Shown: positions 11,296 to 23,544, counted from the first letter of the stretch. The stretch: 64,000 nt of DNA from Anastatus disparis (GCA_017163975.1 JAFFSR010000353.1:2174501-2238500), one strand, 5' to 3'. Made by a program: numbers and translations. The notes: generated from the sequence alone by a model not told the origin.

Positions 11296-11400
11296 GTGAG
11301 TTTTGGGTTTGTAGGCTTCACACCTTAGGGCTTGGAGTTTGTAGGCTTGGATTGTGCGAGTTTGAGGTTTGTAGGCTTGAAGTTTGTGGGTTTGGCTTTA
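11296..11400 (+). repeat. Short minisatellite, ~30-bp GTTTGTAGGCTT units
   Basis: GTTTGTAGGCTT recurs three times, at about 11307, 11338 and 11368, each time after a GAGTTT- or GAGG-type lead. A degenerate fourth unit follows (GTTTGTGGGTTTGGCTT). The repeat is diverged and the copy number is low. Confidence 0.6.
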
Positions 11401-11909
11401 AATTGATCTTGATTAAGACCTTAATTTGGTAAGTTTGACCTTGATCCTGATCTGTGTAATTAAAATTAACATATAATAAATAGATGGTTTAAACTTTTAA
11501 AATTTAATTTGATCTATCCACGTGATATTCATTTAAAAATTTATATTAAGATATTTACGCCTAAATACACAGAAAGAAAGAGAACTAGATGTTCGCGAAC
11601 ATGTGACTGCGCGTGTTTCCTAACCCTAAAACGCAAAAAAGTTTTTGTCATAAAAACTAATTCTAAAATTTTATAGAAACGAAAAAAATTATTTCATCAC
11701 TATTATAATTGATGATAGTACCAATATTTCGGGTATTATTATTGTTATTTTTTTAAATGCCTGGAATATTCTTTTTTAATGACTAGAATCAATTTTTATA
11801 ATGACATTACTTGAATTTCAACTATTATTAATATTATTTTTTTAAATAAGTGCGGTTATTTTACATGTCACAGCAGCTAATTTTCTGAAGGCCTCAGAAC
11901 ATCACCTAC
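11401..11909. other. Intergenic; no gene seen
   Basis: AT-rich sequence without a recognisable frame or repeat. Confidence 0.5.
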
Positions 11910-12310
11910 TTAAAGTGACTAGATTTTCTAAATTTTTAATTACGATACTAACTGGACTTCCTCGTAGGTGATGTTACGTCAATCTACAGATAACCTTAGA
12001 GACCTGGGCATCATCTATAGGAAGTGACTGATATTTCTGAATATTTAATTATAATACTAGCTCACCTAGTATTATGCACATCTATTATTATAATCGAAAA
12101 TTCACAAATAGCATTTTTTTCCTGGACTAATGCTTAGGTGACGAGACCAATCTCCAGGTCAACAAGACATTAATTACGAAGAAGTGCATCTAGTATTATA
12201 ATTGAAAATATAGAAATTTTAGCCACTTCCTGAAGATGATGTCCAGGTGACCAGGATGACCTCCAGGTCGAGGAAAGATTATTTACGAGAAAATACATCT
12301 AGTATTTAGT
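11910..12310. repeat. Diverged ~113-bp repeat whose orientation flips near 12065
   Basis: Two forward units (about 12078-12190 and 12190-12303) share GTGCATCTAGTATTATAATT, GAAAAT…, CAGGTGAC and CTCCAGGTC. Upstream, 11917-12060 carries the same blocks in reverse complement: AAGTGACTRGATTTTCT and TTTAATTAYRATACTA occur twice. The turning point is the palindrome-like ACTAGCTCACCTAGTATTA. Confidence 0.55.
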
Positions 12311-12337
12311 TAGTATTATAATACAATATTAGTTATA

Positions 12338-12494
12338 TGCCCAACTTGGGCGTACGAAGGATTTATATGAGTGAGACTAATGTTTTTGGCTTGAACAGTA
12401 GTCGGTCAAGGGCTTTAGCCCGAGACTGACTGCTGTTCAAGCTATAAAACATTAGTTGAGGTCATATGTATCTTTCGTTAGCTCAAGTTGGGCA
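12338..12494. mobile_element. Hairpin MITE P, ~157 bp
   Basis: TGCCCAACTTGGGCG…GCTTGAACAGTAGTC on the left is mirrored by GACTGCTGTTCAAGC…GCTCAAGTTGGGCA on the right. There is a further internal GGGCTTTAGCCC at the tip. Nearly the whole element folds into one stem. Target duplication is unclear. Confidence 0.7.
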
Positions 12495-15370
12495 GATGAT
12501 TTTATGTTATCGTAGGTCGTATGAGGGGCTAGAAAAATATTAAATATAAATAAAAAACATGATGAAATATACATTTTCAGGCTATTTATTTGAAGAATTC
12601 TCATACACTGTAAATCATTTTCATGAATAAGATCATTGATTCTTAATCATGCAATAATTGTATGATTAACCACGTTGATCACAATTAAATTGGCTCATTC
12701 AATGATGCAGCTTATGATGGTTTTAATTAATCACTCCAAAAAGAGGTGATGTCGAAGCCCGGTAACTTGAAATCATTCTCTTATTTATTGAACACAAGTA
12801 CCCAAATAACATATGATGCTATTCGTCGTTTATGATTACGATTACAAAAGTAAATAAGGTGAATCATTTTACAAGTTACTGAATTTTTATTTTTACATTA
12901 AAATAAACCCTGAAAGTGACTTACAGTGTACGTAAAGAACTGAGCGGCGCCGGTATACTACTGCATATGCGACAGAGAAAGACGACGACGAATTACGGAA
13001 ACGATCAAACGACGCCGACGGAGAACTTTAGCTCTTTAAAGTTTAACTTGGTTGTTTACTTATAATTGCACTCTTCTTTATCTGTTTTTATCTTACTATA
13101 GCAGAGCGGAGAAGGATGGCCTACTTGTAACAGCGCGCTAACTCTCCTACCCTTCTAAAAACATATTTCAGTGTCTTGCTTCGAATATTGTTTAACAAGA
13201 CTAGAATATTTGCCAATACACTTTAATATAGTATGGCGTATACAATAATATTCCTACTATAGAGTATTTTAAAGTTGTATACTCCATTGTATAGTGTATC
13301 GCTAACTGAATATACTTTAGCTACGAGCAGGGCGGTATGACACCCCAATACCCATTTAGCTAGCTCCATGGGTATTCTACCGAATACGATGTACTATAAC
13401 ATAAAAAGATATACTTTACAATCTAAAAATATATCTGGTCACGAAAGAAATATATTATTCCGATCCGGTGAGAAATACACTCTTAATTTGATTTAAAGTA
13501 ATTATTTTTATTCAATTTGATTTTTTTAAATTAAATAAAGTACGTATTTAGTAAAATTATTATTTGGTGGTTGACATTATTTTGTTAATTTCTTACTATT
13601 AGCCGTCGGCAGTTAACAGATAAACTGATCATTTTCTAGTGGTTGTTAGTCAATTATTTACTAATTTTGAAAAAAATGGTTAAAATATGACCAGTTTACA
13701 ATGAAAATTTCTACCAGGGTAATAAGATAACTAATATAAAAAAACTGCTTAATGGCTTCAATAATTGTACCAAAATAATTAATTATATTAAAACCATAGA
13801 TTTATACCATTGTATTTTAACGTGAACTATTTTAAATAGATGGTAATATATGTAATTAGTTTGTTCTATTGTATAAAGTAATGTATCTTATTTATGTCAA
13901 TAAAGTAAAAGTCGTTAATACCTAGGGGATACGACTATAAATATTTAAAAAGAAATAAAATTTAAAAAATATCTCGAGAAATGATATTCAAGTCAGTGTC
14001 TATCATCCGCTAAGTCCATAAAAGAATATGATCATTTACGTGTTATTCACATTTATATTATTCATCTGTACTAATGATTCACGTAACTGAAAAAAATATC
14101 AAAAGTTGCTAATACCATACATAATGTTTGATTACATTTATGAGAGATTCATCTATCAACGATTTGACAAACAAACACTGGAACTGATATTTGAATTCGA
14201 GTACTTTTAAAGAAAATTTAATTTCCAAAAATTATTTATATTTTTAGAAAGTACATAAAATATGTTTGCTTGGATGCAATATTCAAAAGTATCTTTATTG
14301 AGTCTGTAGTGATTTTTTATTTAGTATCAAAAATAAGTACTTAGTATTCTTTTTGTTTTGTTATCTATATTTTTTCCAACTTTTCTATATCATTTAAATA
14401 AAACTTTTTTATTATTTTAAACTAGAAAAAATTTTCATTTATGAAAATATTCTAATCTATGAAAATATTCTAAGTAGAAAAGTACGCATAAAATATGCGT
14501 TAACATTATTAAAAAGTACAAAAATGAAAAAAAATATCCCATTTTTAAAAGGTTTTGTTCAATTTAATTTTTTCTATGATGAAAATGTTTATACTTTTAT
14601 AACTAATAACTTCTATAATCAAATTTTCTCTTCGAAGAATCATTTTATTTGTTCACTACAAAATATTTGAAAAATCGTAAAAATAAGCTAATATGTAATA
14701 GTTTTCAATCAACTTGATAAAATTTTCTACTGTAAATTTATAATGATTTTTCGTTCTCAAAGCATAGGGGAGATCCCGGTTAAAAGTAACCGGAGTAAGA
14801 ATTAATAGTCAATTCCTAGCGACGCAAACAGTCTTACAGGTTCTGTAGTTGACTTGATACGTTTAATATAATTGCTTCTGTCATGTAAACCTATTCAGTA
14901 TCTTGCAGTTCATCGTATAGAAAAAGCGTGCGACGCGGCAATTTTTTGGATAAGAACTAGAAAATTCCCACCTTCTTAAATGTTTGTTTTTGATTTCATT
15001 CGATGTAATTAATAGAATTAAAATCATTTTATGTTAATCTACGCTAAAAATAATGTCAACAATCGCATAAATATTTTAAGATTTATTTTTAATTATATAT
15101 TTAACAATATTTTTTTTAAAATGTGTCTGTTGGGGCAAGTATTAACAAATCTTCGGGGTAAATATTAACAGTGTTAATGCGTGAGGATATATTTGAAAAG
15201 AATGACGAAATGCAATAGATAACAAATGAATGTAATTAAGACTTCACTGGAATATTTTTCATAACATTATATGATGTTTCTAGTTATAATTTTTCTATAA
15301 GACAAAAATTGATTTTATTTTTTATTTCAAAAAAGATAAAAAAATCATTTTTTCACTTTTTGTTGAAATT
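12495..15370. other. Intergenic; no gene seen
   Basis: This is a long AT-rich stretch. The only compositional anomaly is 12930-13160 (GCGGCGCCGG, GACGACGACG, CAGCGCGC), similar in character to the GC patch at 10.0 kb. The short repeat GAAAATATTCTAA occurs twice near 14440-14470. No protein similarity was recognised. Confidence 0.55.
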
Positions 15371-15906
15371 TTGCTTTTTACAATTTATTTGTTATCTGGA
15401 TATACATTAAAAAATGTTTGTATTTTAAAAAATACAATTTGTACTAATGATAAAGTAAAGTCTCATACAGCATCCTCCACATTTCTCAATCCAAACTCCA
15501 ATAACAAACAAAAATCTTTAAGTAATAAAACAACTAGTGATCTCACAGTAAATCAGCGAGAACAGATAAAGAATAGCTTTGAATAAATTCTAAGAGTACA
15601 AGTGTAGCAGACGATGACATGAGAGGTAAACACAAAAATAGACCCAACGAATACCAAAATGCCATTATCAATACCGTTAAATGTCACATCAAAATGTTTC
15701 CTACGATGGAATTGTATTATGTCCGAGCTGATTCTAAAAGACTATACTTATCAGAGGGCTTAAATATAGAAACAATTAGGGAAATAATTTTGAAGGAAAT
15801 CGAGAGAGCTGGTATATCAAATATTCCAATTTTAAAGCACCTTTATGCCAACTTTATCAACAAATATTTCAATTACGGATTTTTCAAGTCCAAAAAGGAC
15901 AAGTAA
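15371..15906 (+). pseudogene. Fragment of a transposon-like protein (RGKHxNRP family)
   Basis: The 95-codon frame 15619-15906 reads MRGKHKNRPNEYQNAI, then MFPTMELYYVRADSKRLYLS and ends FNYGFFKSKKDK. The order RGKH-x-NRP, H…FP..E.HY.RA, Y…FN..FF.(P/S)KKD is one I recall from a repeated uncharacterised arthropod/cnidarian family with a putative transposase-like C-terminus. Here the frame stops right after KKD, where the family continues. A second frame just upstream (15371-15586, Ser/Asn-rich) may be the frameshifted N-terminus. An AATAAA lies at ~15950. Cysteine-containing downstream blocks are absent. Family identity is from memory, and the function is unknown. Confidence 0.45.
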
Positions 15907-16789
15907 GAAGATTTAGATATATTTATTTTAATAATGCCTGCGCTTGCTCAATAAAAGTTAAATAAATTATAGAAGAAAAAACGTTTTTTCCATTTTCTAT
16001 TTTAATTTTATTATAGTATACTAAACAACAACGGCGCAAAATACATTTTATACACGGCATCAATCACTAGTATAGAAAGTCCAATTCATGAGTGAGTAGT
16101 CAGAAGACGAGTGTATAGAAAATGGGATTTCTGCACGAGTTTCAGCAATGAGTGTATAAAACGTACGTTCATGTTGCTGAAGATAATTTTCTTTAATTTT
16201 TGTATAATCACGAAATTGAAAAAATGCCTTAAAACAATTGAAGAAGAGTCCGAACTATCTGTCTCTGTCTAATAGTGTTTTTCATAATTTATATAAATAT
16301 CGTCGGTTGCAGCAAGAAAAAAATAGCAGGTCCCGCTAGATATTAGTATAATAAATAAATTTCATGATAATAGTAAAATAGTTTAAAGTGGCAAACGTCC
16401 ATGGTTACAACGTTTAGACTTGACATTATGTCATTCGTCCCATTCTCAATGGATTTTATGAAACTTGGTTTCTTTATGTATTAGAGTATGCTCTTTCTAA
16501 AAATCAGCACGTTTTTTTTTTTAAATGTACAGAAAAAATTACGTGGCCGATTTTTTTGGAAAAAAGTCTAAATTTCTTTCAATTTTTTTTTAAATTTTGC
16601 TCTGCCAAAAAGAAAAGGACCTTAAAGTATACTCCATAAACAATTTTTTTCGTGACATGAGACAATAATCTTTTGAACGCACTTTATTTTATTCAAAAAT
16701 GTTGATTAGAAAAAAAATATAGCGGTTTTTGTATTGTGGTGTAATATAAAACTTCATGATTTTTCCACTCAAAAAATATCAACTATTGG
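15907..16789. other. Intergenic; solitary MITE-A/B-like terminus
   Basis: It contains GAAGAGTCCGAACTATCTGT followed by CTCTGTCTAATAGTG (16241-16277), which resembles the ends of families A and B (GAGCAGG…CTGTCCTTGTCTAATTGAG) but has no partner. The rest is AT-rich with no frame. Confidence 0.4.
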
Positions 16790-17702
16790 AAAAAATTTTA
16801 CAGAACAAAAAGGGCTCAAAATTAATTAAGGAACACGTGTGAATTTTCTCGGATCAATTTAGAAAATTTCAAAATTTGAATTTTCCGAAAAATTAAAAAA
16901 AATTCAACATGAAAAAAATAGTGGAATGAATTTTGTTACAGTTGTAGATTCTAAAGAAGTCTCAATAGTTTTAACTGCAGCTGGCGTGACACCAATAAAA
17001 GAAGTGAAACGCTACTCCAAAAAAAAATGAAAACTGAGATTTCTCTGCCATTTGTGTATTCACTTTACAATTTATTTAAGGGAGGTGTTGATTTGAACTA
17101 TTATTAGAAGTAAAAGATGGACTTGGTTTATATTGATGCGAATAATCCAGTCTTCTATTGCAAAAGCAGTCATACTATATAATGTTTGTTCGAGCAAGAA
17201 AAAAATTAGCGCAAAAAAGTTCGCCATGAGTATCGTAGAAAGTTATGCCAAAAAGGCTAAATTAGGTGATTTGAAAATGCATAATTTAAACCTAACTATA
17301 AAATGAAGGACATGCAACGGACAAGGATGTGCTAATATATAAATAAATAAAAGTATTACTGTAGTCAGCGTTTCGCTAGTTTACACAAATAAATAATTGC
17401 GTAAGATATGATTTTCAAACAAAACCATTTCTAAAAATAACAAAATTAAAAAAATAGAAAAACTCAAATAAAAGTATTCAAGTCAAGATTTTTAGATTTA
17501 AAATTCAGATACCTACCAAACATAAATTTACTTTGGATTGACCAAAAACATTTTCAGAAAAAAATTGAATTTTTTTTAATTTTTCAGAAAATTTGAATTT
17601 TTGAACTTCCCGAAATTTTCCAAATTGATCCGAGAAAATTCTCACGTGTTCCTTGATCAATTTTGAGCTCTTTTTGTTTCGTAAAATTTTTTCCAACAGT
17701 AT
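16790..17702. mobile_element. Foldback element L, ~0.9 kb with ~150-bp inverted ends
   Basis: Left end TTGGAAAAAATTTTACAGAA…GGAACACGTG at 16794-16850 is mirrored by CACGTGTTCC…TTTTTTCCAACA at 17643-17698. Arms extend inward to about 16930 and 17545 (TTTCTCGGATCAATTT on the left, AAATTGATCCGAGAAA on the right). The centre is non-coding. It abuts the 5'-truncated start of the next non-LTR element. Confidence 0.7.
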
Positions 17703-18841
17703 ACAATCAGAAGGCGTTGATCAGCACTACATATGTAACAAATGCGTAAAGGCGAAGGATGAGAAGAGCGTCCCCTCTACTTCACGCGCGCTTGGCGCTA
17801 GCGATGCCGATAAGGCTTAGAAAAAGCTGCTCCTCACCACATCGACTCCATCAAGGCTCGATATGCAAGCACCACCGGTCATCGTCTCACAAGGGCAACC
17901 AACAACCAAGACATTTTAGAAGGCCAGTGGTGCAGCGGAAATAATAAGTCTAGTTTAAGTATTATTTTAAATGACAAATCTATTGAAGCCGCGCATAAAA
18001 GTGATGGCGCTGCGCGTGGTGCCCCCGCCACCATACTTAAAAATGATAAATCGATAAAATCAATAATTGATTATGAACAGTTGAAAAATAATGATAATTT
18101 TATTTCTCAAGCTGCTTTGTCTGCACTTTGTCTCGTAAGTTTGACTCAATCCTAAGCACTCTCGATCGGCTTCCGAATGCCGAGAGCAGTGTAATGGGTA
18201 TCGTTGATGGCTTGCGAAGCATTGTTGATAAACTTAATAATCAAAATAAAATAATAAAAAATTTAAAAGTTGTGCATTCAGGGCTGCTTGATGAAAATAT
18301 TAAACTAAGGGGGATAGTCAGTGGTCTTAAGACTCAATTGTCCACTCTGATTAAGAATTATGAAATGATGAATTCAAATTTTAATTTTAAAATTAATAGC
18401 CTTCAATCTACATTAAAGGCTGAGTTTAATGGAGTGGACACGAATTTCTCGGATATTGTGGTGGGGGTGGTATGCGTGGTGCAGACCGTCTCTGATCTGA
18501 GTGTGCAAGAGCGTGTGGAAGAGCATGAAAGTATCCCACATACTAACACAACCTCAATTGAAGCGGTAGATACCAACACAAGAATTACTGACACAAGAAC
18601 AGGAAAGGTTTATTATAATCAAAATACACACAATTGTGGTACCGAGGGTGACTTATTGGTGATCTCCAGTGGACTGGACTGCTTAGCGGCTAATGTTCGA
18701 CCGGAAGATTTTGCTTCTGTTGTCCTTGGTACCATACTTCCGGACATAACACATTCACACATATTATCGGCTGTTTATTTAACATTGCATAATTCTGGAA
18801 GCGGTGTAATCAGGGCCGGTCTGATAATGATGTTAAAGTAG
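17703..18841 (+). pseudogene. ORF1 of a PHD-type non-LTR retrotransposon
   Basis: The first part (17703-17950) reads GVDQHYICNKCVKAKD, the closing half of a PHD-like zinc finger of the sort found in CR1/L2-type ORF1 proteins, then Ser/Pro-rich sequence with stops. From 18128 a 237-codon frame continues ORF1. It has a predicted coiled coil at residues ~30-95 (NNQNKIIKNLKVVHSGLLDE and heptad-like Leu/Ile spacing), then an acidic, Thr-rich stretch. Such ORF1 proteins bind element RNA. Overlapping stops, loss of the first half of the finger and abutment to foldback L indicate 5' truncation. A closely related but internally deleted copy of the element lies at 43499-44330 on the other strand. Confidence 0.65.
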
Positions 18842-20772
18842 TTTCCAATGATGAATGTTCTGTTATTAAGAGCAATGATGTCTCTCCCCAATTACTGGAC
18901 TGGATCTCTTCGGGGCTTGAACAGGGAAAAGAGGTGCACTGGGAGCCGGCTTTTTAAATGTGACTTCATTAAGAGCTCACATTGAACAGGTGCGTGAGTT
19001 CCTGTGTGGCACCCATTCTGACGATCTATTTGGAGTGGCTGAGACCTGGCTGGGACCGACTGTCTCGGATGACGTCATTCAGATTAAAGGGTATAAAATA
19101 TTTAGGCAGGACAGAAACCCTCATGGAGAAGGAATTGCCCTTTACGTTAAAAATAGTTTAAAATGTAATATATTAGCTTTTTAAAATACCACAACTACTA
19201 CTACCAATGGTGAACCAGAGGCACCTGAATATATCTTTTGTTCCGTTAAAGCTGGTAGCTCTGAACCTGTGTTGGTTTCCGTTATTTACCGTCCTCCTGC
19301 CATTTTGATTACAAAAAACTCTGATCTGATTGAATCCTTCATAAATTTAACTTCCGATTTTTCATTTAAAATTATAATGGAAGATCTGAATGCCGATCTC
19401 CTGCGAGAAGGCAGTGATGCGAAATTTCTTAAAAAAACTGTCCGCTGAGCTTTCGCTTCAGTTGGTCCAGCACGGTGCCACACATATTGCTCCATCGTCT
19501 TGCACATGGATTGACCCGATTTTTGTGGACGACAATGACACTATACTTGACGCACGTAACTTACCTGCGAACTTCCATAGTCGGCACAACTTAATTGACG
19601 TCTCTATAGTCTACAATGTGAACAGTTTAGAGCAAGAACCTATTAAGTATCGAGACTATGAAAATATAAGTGAAAAATTATTATTATAAAAATTAGCCGG
19701 CTATAATTGGTCCTTATTGACAACTGGTACAGCTGACCCTGAGTCTGCGTTTGACTGCATTTGCGACAATCTTGCTGCTGCTATTAACAATTTAGCACCA
19801 ATAAAAATATTTAAATGTACAAAGAAGAAGCCACCATGGATGGATAAAGAGTTGTCGCAGATGCAGCACAAGAGAGATACCACATATAGACGATACGAAT
19901 GGACAAATGGCAGTCAATATCTCTCTGAATTTCAACAGTTACGTAAGGCAGTGGACGCACAGACTGAACGCGCAAGAACTGAATATTACCATAACAGACT
20001 ATTTGAGGCTCTTGCAAACGGTAATGTCTGGAAGAAGTTAAGAGAGCTGGGACTCTTATCCGGAGATTTAAATGGATTCACTCCAGATGAGCTTAATGTG
20101 CACTTTGCTAAGGTGTCGGTTTCGCCACATGATGATGGTGGGGAACGCAAGAAGATTCATTCTGAATACAGCGAAAACGGTTTTGCTTTTAAACCAATCA
20201 ACGTTAACGACGTTATTCTTGCGATCTCTCATTTCTCATCACAGGCTTGTGATGAGGACGGCATTCCACAAGGTGCGATACTTAAAGTATTACCGTTTAT
20301 TGGTGAATATCTTGTGACTCTGTTCAATTCCTCTTTTGCACGAGGGGTCTTCCCTGGCCTTTGGAAGCAGGCACGTATTGTGCCATTAAAGAAGTGCTCT
20401 GCACCTAAATCGCCTAAGGATTTTATGCCCATCGCGATTCTGTGTTTCCTTTCGAAAGTACTTGAGAAGATCGCCCATATCCAATTGCGGGAGTATATTA
20501 CTGCAAATAAATTACTTGACCCAATGCAGACTGGTTTTAGAAAGCACCAATCGACGCAGACAGCTATATTAAAATTAACTGACGACATAAGATCAGGTCT
20601 AGAAAAAAAACTTGTCACGTTACTTTTGCTTTTTGACTTTAGTAAGGCATTTGACACGATCTCACCCTTCAAATTACTCACGAGGCTGAGATCGATGGGG
20701 TTTTCCAGTGCCATGAAAAATTTAAATCCATACACACAAAATAATTTTAGAATTAATTTATTTGATCAATAA
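18842..20772 (+). pseudogene. ORF2 (endonuclease and reverse transcriptase) of the same non-LTR element, 3'-truncated
   Basis: Endonuclease blocks are VAETWLGPTVSDDVI, FRQDRNPHGEGIALYVK (19040-19160) and, frameshifted, SSCTWIDPIFVDD and LPANFHSRHNLI (19500-19590). The reverse transcriptase frame 19717-20772 gives FARGVFPGLWKQARIVPLKK, GFRKHQSTQTAILKLTDDI and LLFDFSKAFDTISP. It then ends at 20772, before the catalytic (Y/F)xDD block, so the polymerase is incomplete. Frameshifts near 19180 and 19690 separate the segments. The clade is in the CR1/L2/Jockey assemblage; I cannot resolve it further. The closely similar 44-kb copy keeps the C-terminus (FQVQGAHFWNSLP) that is missing here. Confidence 0.85.
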
Positions 20773-20975
20773 AAATATTTTGTAACTAAAAAACGACTTT
20801 ATTAGCATGAGGTGTGATATTGGTCAAGAAAGAAAAAGATGGTAAGTATACTTTATTTTTTTCGTTTATAAAATATATAGTGGATAAAATTAAAGTATAC
20901 GTGTAGCGAACTAAATTATTCTATAAGTATAGCGTATAATATAATTTTAAAAAAATATAATGAATATATTAATAA

Positions 20976-22160
20976 TTATTTTACGACCACAAGATTATTT
21001 AACGTAGCTAAAATTGAATTAACATGAAGCGCTGTCATTTCGTGAAATACACGGATGATTTCGGCTCTAAAAATACAATTTTTAGGTTCTTTTATTCTAT
21101 TCCTCACACTTGTAATTAACAATACAATTATAGCATAATCACACTCGAGTATAGCTTGTTTAACATAGCCCGCAAATTATTCATTCAATTGGAATCCATA
21201 TCAAACATCGCACAATTTTTCTACAAGATCAACAATCTCTCCCGCACACACACTAACATCTTTAAGAGCATGACGAAGCTGCCCGCCTTCTAATAATATT
21301 TCCAATCCTAACTTATGAATAAACGATGCGTTTAATCAAGTTTTATTGCTACAAAGAAAAAATTTGTAAGATTAAACTCTAGTGTGGACAACTCAAGAAA
21401 TCCACCAAAATATTATACAAACAAAGTTATAATAAAAACTTTCAATGTATCGTATTTTAAGGTTAGGTTTGTCGAGTTTGATATCTAATTTCCAATCCAA
21501 ACTCATAAAAAATTAACACGTCCAAATGATTTTTTATTTTAACAAAAATTATTGTATTAATATAGCTTTAGTGCGGAAAAGTCATTATATTTGTTAAATT
21601 TATGAATTAAAAAAAATATTGATAAAATAAAGAAAGCAAAACTCGATTGCTGCAGCTCCGATATCCCGTTAACAAGCATAGTTAAATATTCAATCTTATC
21701 ATCTATACAAGATGCAATGCTTTGTAAATACTTGAAAGTCACCTTTTTCATAACAATGTTCTGCCGATATCTTTTGATCAGATCAGAAACTGAGGTAAAA
21801 TTTTCTTTGATTTCAATAGCTGTATCAGTATGGCTTCTAGTATACCTCGAAATCCAGCCAGATCCGTACACTTTCTGCTCCATTAAATAAATCATCAGCA
21901 TTATCATCAAAATATTTTTCAGTATCGCCAAACGCAAGTTTAAACTTATTCCACGTATCCGTAGTAAAAGCTAGTCCTTCAAAATCGTTTGAAATTAGAC
22001 GTACTATTCGAATTAAATTGCCGTCTTGTAGTTTATGATATTCAAGACCAACTAAAATTTTTTTCATAAATGACTTGTTCCAATCGTAAATAAAATTGAA
22101 GGGTTGTGTAAAACCCTTCTCCTGATACGCTATTTCTTTTTTGTTTCCTTGAAGCTTCAT
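20976..22160 (-). pseudogene. Unrecognised gene interrupted by MITE M1
   Basis: I do not recognise this protein. A frame from the ATG at 22160 (MKLQGNKKEIAYQEKGFTQP) has mixed beta-like segments (LIRIVRLISNDFEGLAFTTD) and an acidic FDDNADDLF. It continues after a frameshift near 21850 with SGWISRYTRSHTD, a basic KRYRQN and SIASCIDDKIEYL. At LTMLV it meets the 411-bp MITE M1 (21262-21672). On the far side the reading resumes in phase (KDVSVCAGEIVDL) and can be followed, with two in-frame stops, to a stop at 20976-20978. Removing MITE plus one TTAA restores phase exactly, so the gene predates the insertion. Low-complexity is absent and codon spacing looks protein-like. It could be a host multicopy gene or an old viral/transposon gene. 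Confidence 0.5.
21262..21672. mobile_element. MITE family M, copy 1 (411 bp)
   Basis: It is bounded by TTAA at 21262-21265 and 21669-21672, with imperfect inverted ends (TTAAGAGCATGACGAAGCTG against CAGCTCCGATATCCCGTTAA). It is the same length as the copy at 36463-36873 and closely similar to it. It is inserted in an older minus-strand reading frame. Confidence 0.85.
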
Positions 22161-22295
22161 ACAATACGAATGTCGACTGAGTGACTATCATCTTGATGAA
22201 TATAATCTCGTTATATAAAGGCCTGACACAAGAGATAGTAAGGGTAAGTTGATAACTAAGAAAATAAACTCTCACTACTTCTTTGTAACTAACAT

Positions 22296-22565
22296 GATTT
22301 TACGACAAGAACGTAACAATTACTCCCAGAAAAACTATCGTCAGTATTTTTCATCAATACGTAGTTTCTGGTTGCAGTATTGTTTGCTACCAAATCAACA
22401 AAAAATTTTTATTAAATTTCACGAACTCTGCTCCCACTATGTTTTTAGCGAACGTGACTTTACGAGAAGTAAGTAACAATCATTCTCAGAAAAGCTATCG
22501 TCAGAATGTTTGATCGACACGTGGTTTCTGACTGTAGTATTGTTTTCTACGAAATCTAAACAATT
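22296..22565 (+). repeat. Two-copy diverged tandem repeat (~163-bp period)
   Basis: Blocks ACGACAAGAACGTAACAATT and AGAAAAACTATCGTCAGTAT at ~22300 recur as ACGAGAAGTAAGTAACAAT and AGAAAAGCTATCGTCAGAAT at ~22461. They are followed in both cases by a (T/C)GTGGTTTCTG- or GTAGTTTCTGG-type block. The frames crossing it are not convincing. Confidence 0.6.
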
Positions 22566-22776
22566 CTAAAAAAATTTTTACCAAAGGAAAATAATGCATG
22601 CTACTATTACTAGGAAGAACAATGTAAAATTGATCCTTCATGATGTTTTCTCGATCTGGCTGGCTGCAACCCAAAAATCAAATTTATCGGGGTACCCTTT
22701 CCATTTAACACAATATTTTTTATTTCGTCCACTTTCGGTAATTTCTAGAATTTTTTCAACTTCGAAACTTGTGTTA

Positions 22777-23155
22777 TTTAAGGAGATGTAGAACGGATAC
22801 TTCACCTGTCTTATAAATATTCACTCTCTTCCCATTTTATTGCTGAATTTCCAGGAAAAAAATGCATTAGCTTGTATCTTCTATGGTTATTTTATTCAAT
22901 TTTTAAATAAATTCATTCATTAGTTTTTAAGATATTCAGATTTTGGGTACAAAATGAAAAACTTTTAATAAATAATTTTGGGACCCATTTAATAACTAAT
23001 GAATGAGGTTCTCTGAAAATTTATCTGAATAATCTTGATGGTACATAATACAGATTAATGCATTTCTTTTCTGAAAATTTTGCAATGACATGGAAAAATA
23101 GTCAATATTTATGAGTACAGGTGTAGTATCCATTTTACATCTGCTTCAATGTTAT
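22777..23155. mobile_element. Foldback element N
   Basis: AGATGTAGAACGGATACTTC and ACCTGTCTTATAAATATT on the left (from 22784) are mirrored by AATATTTATGAGTACAGGTG and TATCCATTTTACATCT on the right (to 23142). Inner arms pair AAAAATGCATTAGCTTGTAT with ACAGATTAATGCATTTCTTT. MITE B1 starts at a TTAA just beyond its right end. Confidence 0.65.
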
Positions 23156-23544
23156 TTAAGAGGAGGTCACGTATCTCTGTCCTTTTCTAATCAAAGAATT
23201 GAGTTTTTTACACAAACTAACAACTTTAGCAAAAAATGAAGAGAAAGCCGCATCTCGTAATAAAAAAAGCAATATTTTCTTTGATAAGAAAGAATTAATT
23301 TTATTGCTTCGTTTTCAAGAAAACCTTGAAAAACCAAATTGTCCACCCTAACCTCTATGATTTAAGTTTTTCAAGGTTTTTTTGAAAACGAAGCAATAAA
23401 ATTAATTCTTTCTTATCAAAGAAAATATTGCTTTTTTTATTACGAGATGCGGCTTTCTCTTCATTTTTTGCTAAAGTTGTTAGTTTGTGTAAAAAACTCA
23501 ATTCTTTGATTAGAAAAGGACAGAGATACGTGACCTCCTCTTAA
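23156..23544. mobile_element. MITE family B, copy 1 (389 bp)
   Basis: TTAA at both ends is followed by GAGGAGGTCACGTATCTCTG on the left and its reverse complement on the right. The whole element is two inverted ~170-bp arms around AAATTGTCCACCCTAACC. Four further full copies lie at 35960, 38782, 42808 and 51238. Arm identity is very high, suggesting recent activity. Confidence 0.9.

Noticed and set aside
11296..11400. Telomeric repeat tract (TAGG-like words)
   Set aside because: Units are ~30 bp GTTTGTAGGCTT repeats, not arrays of a 5-7 bp telomeric word.
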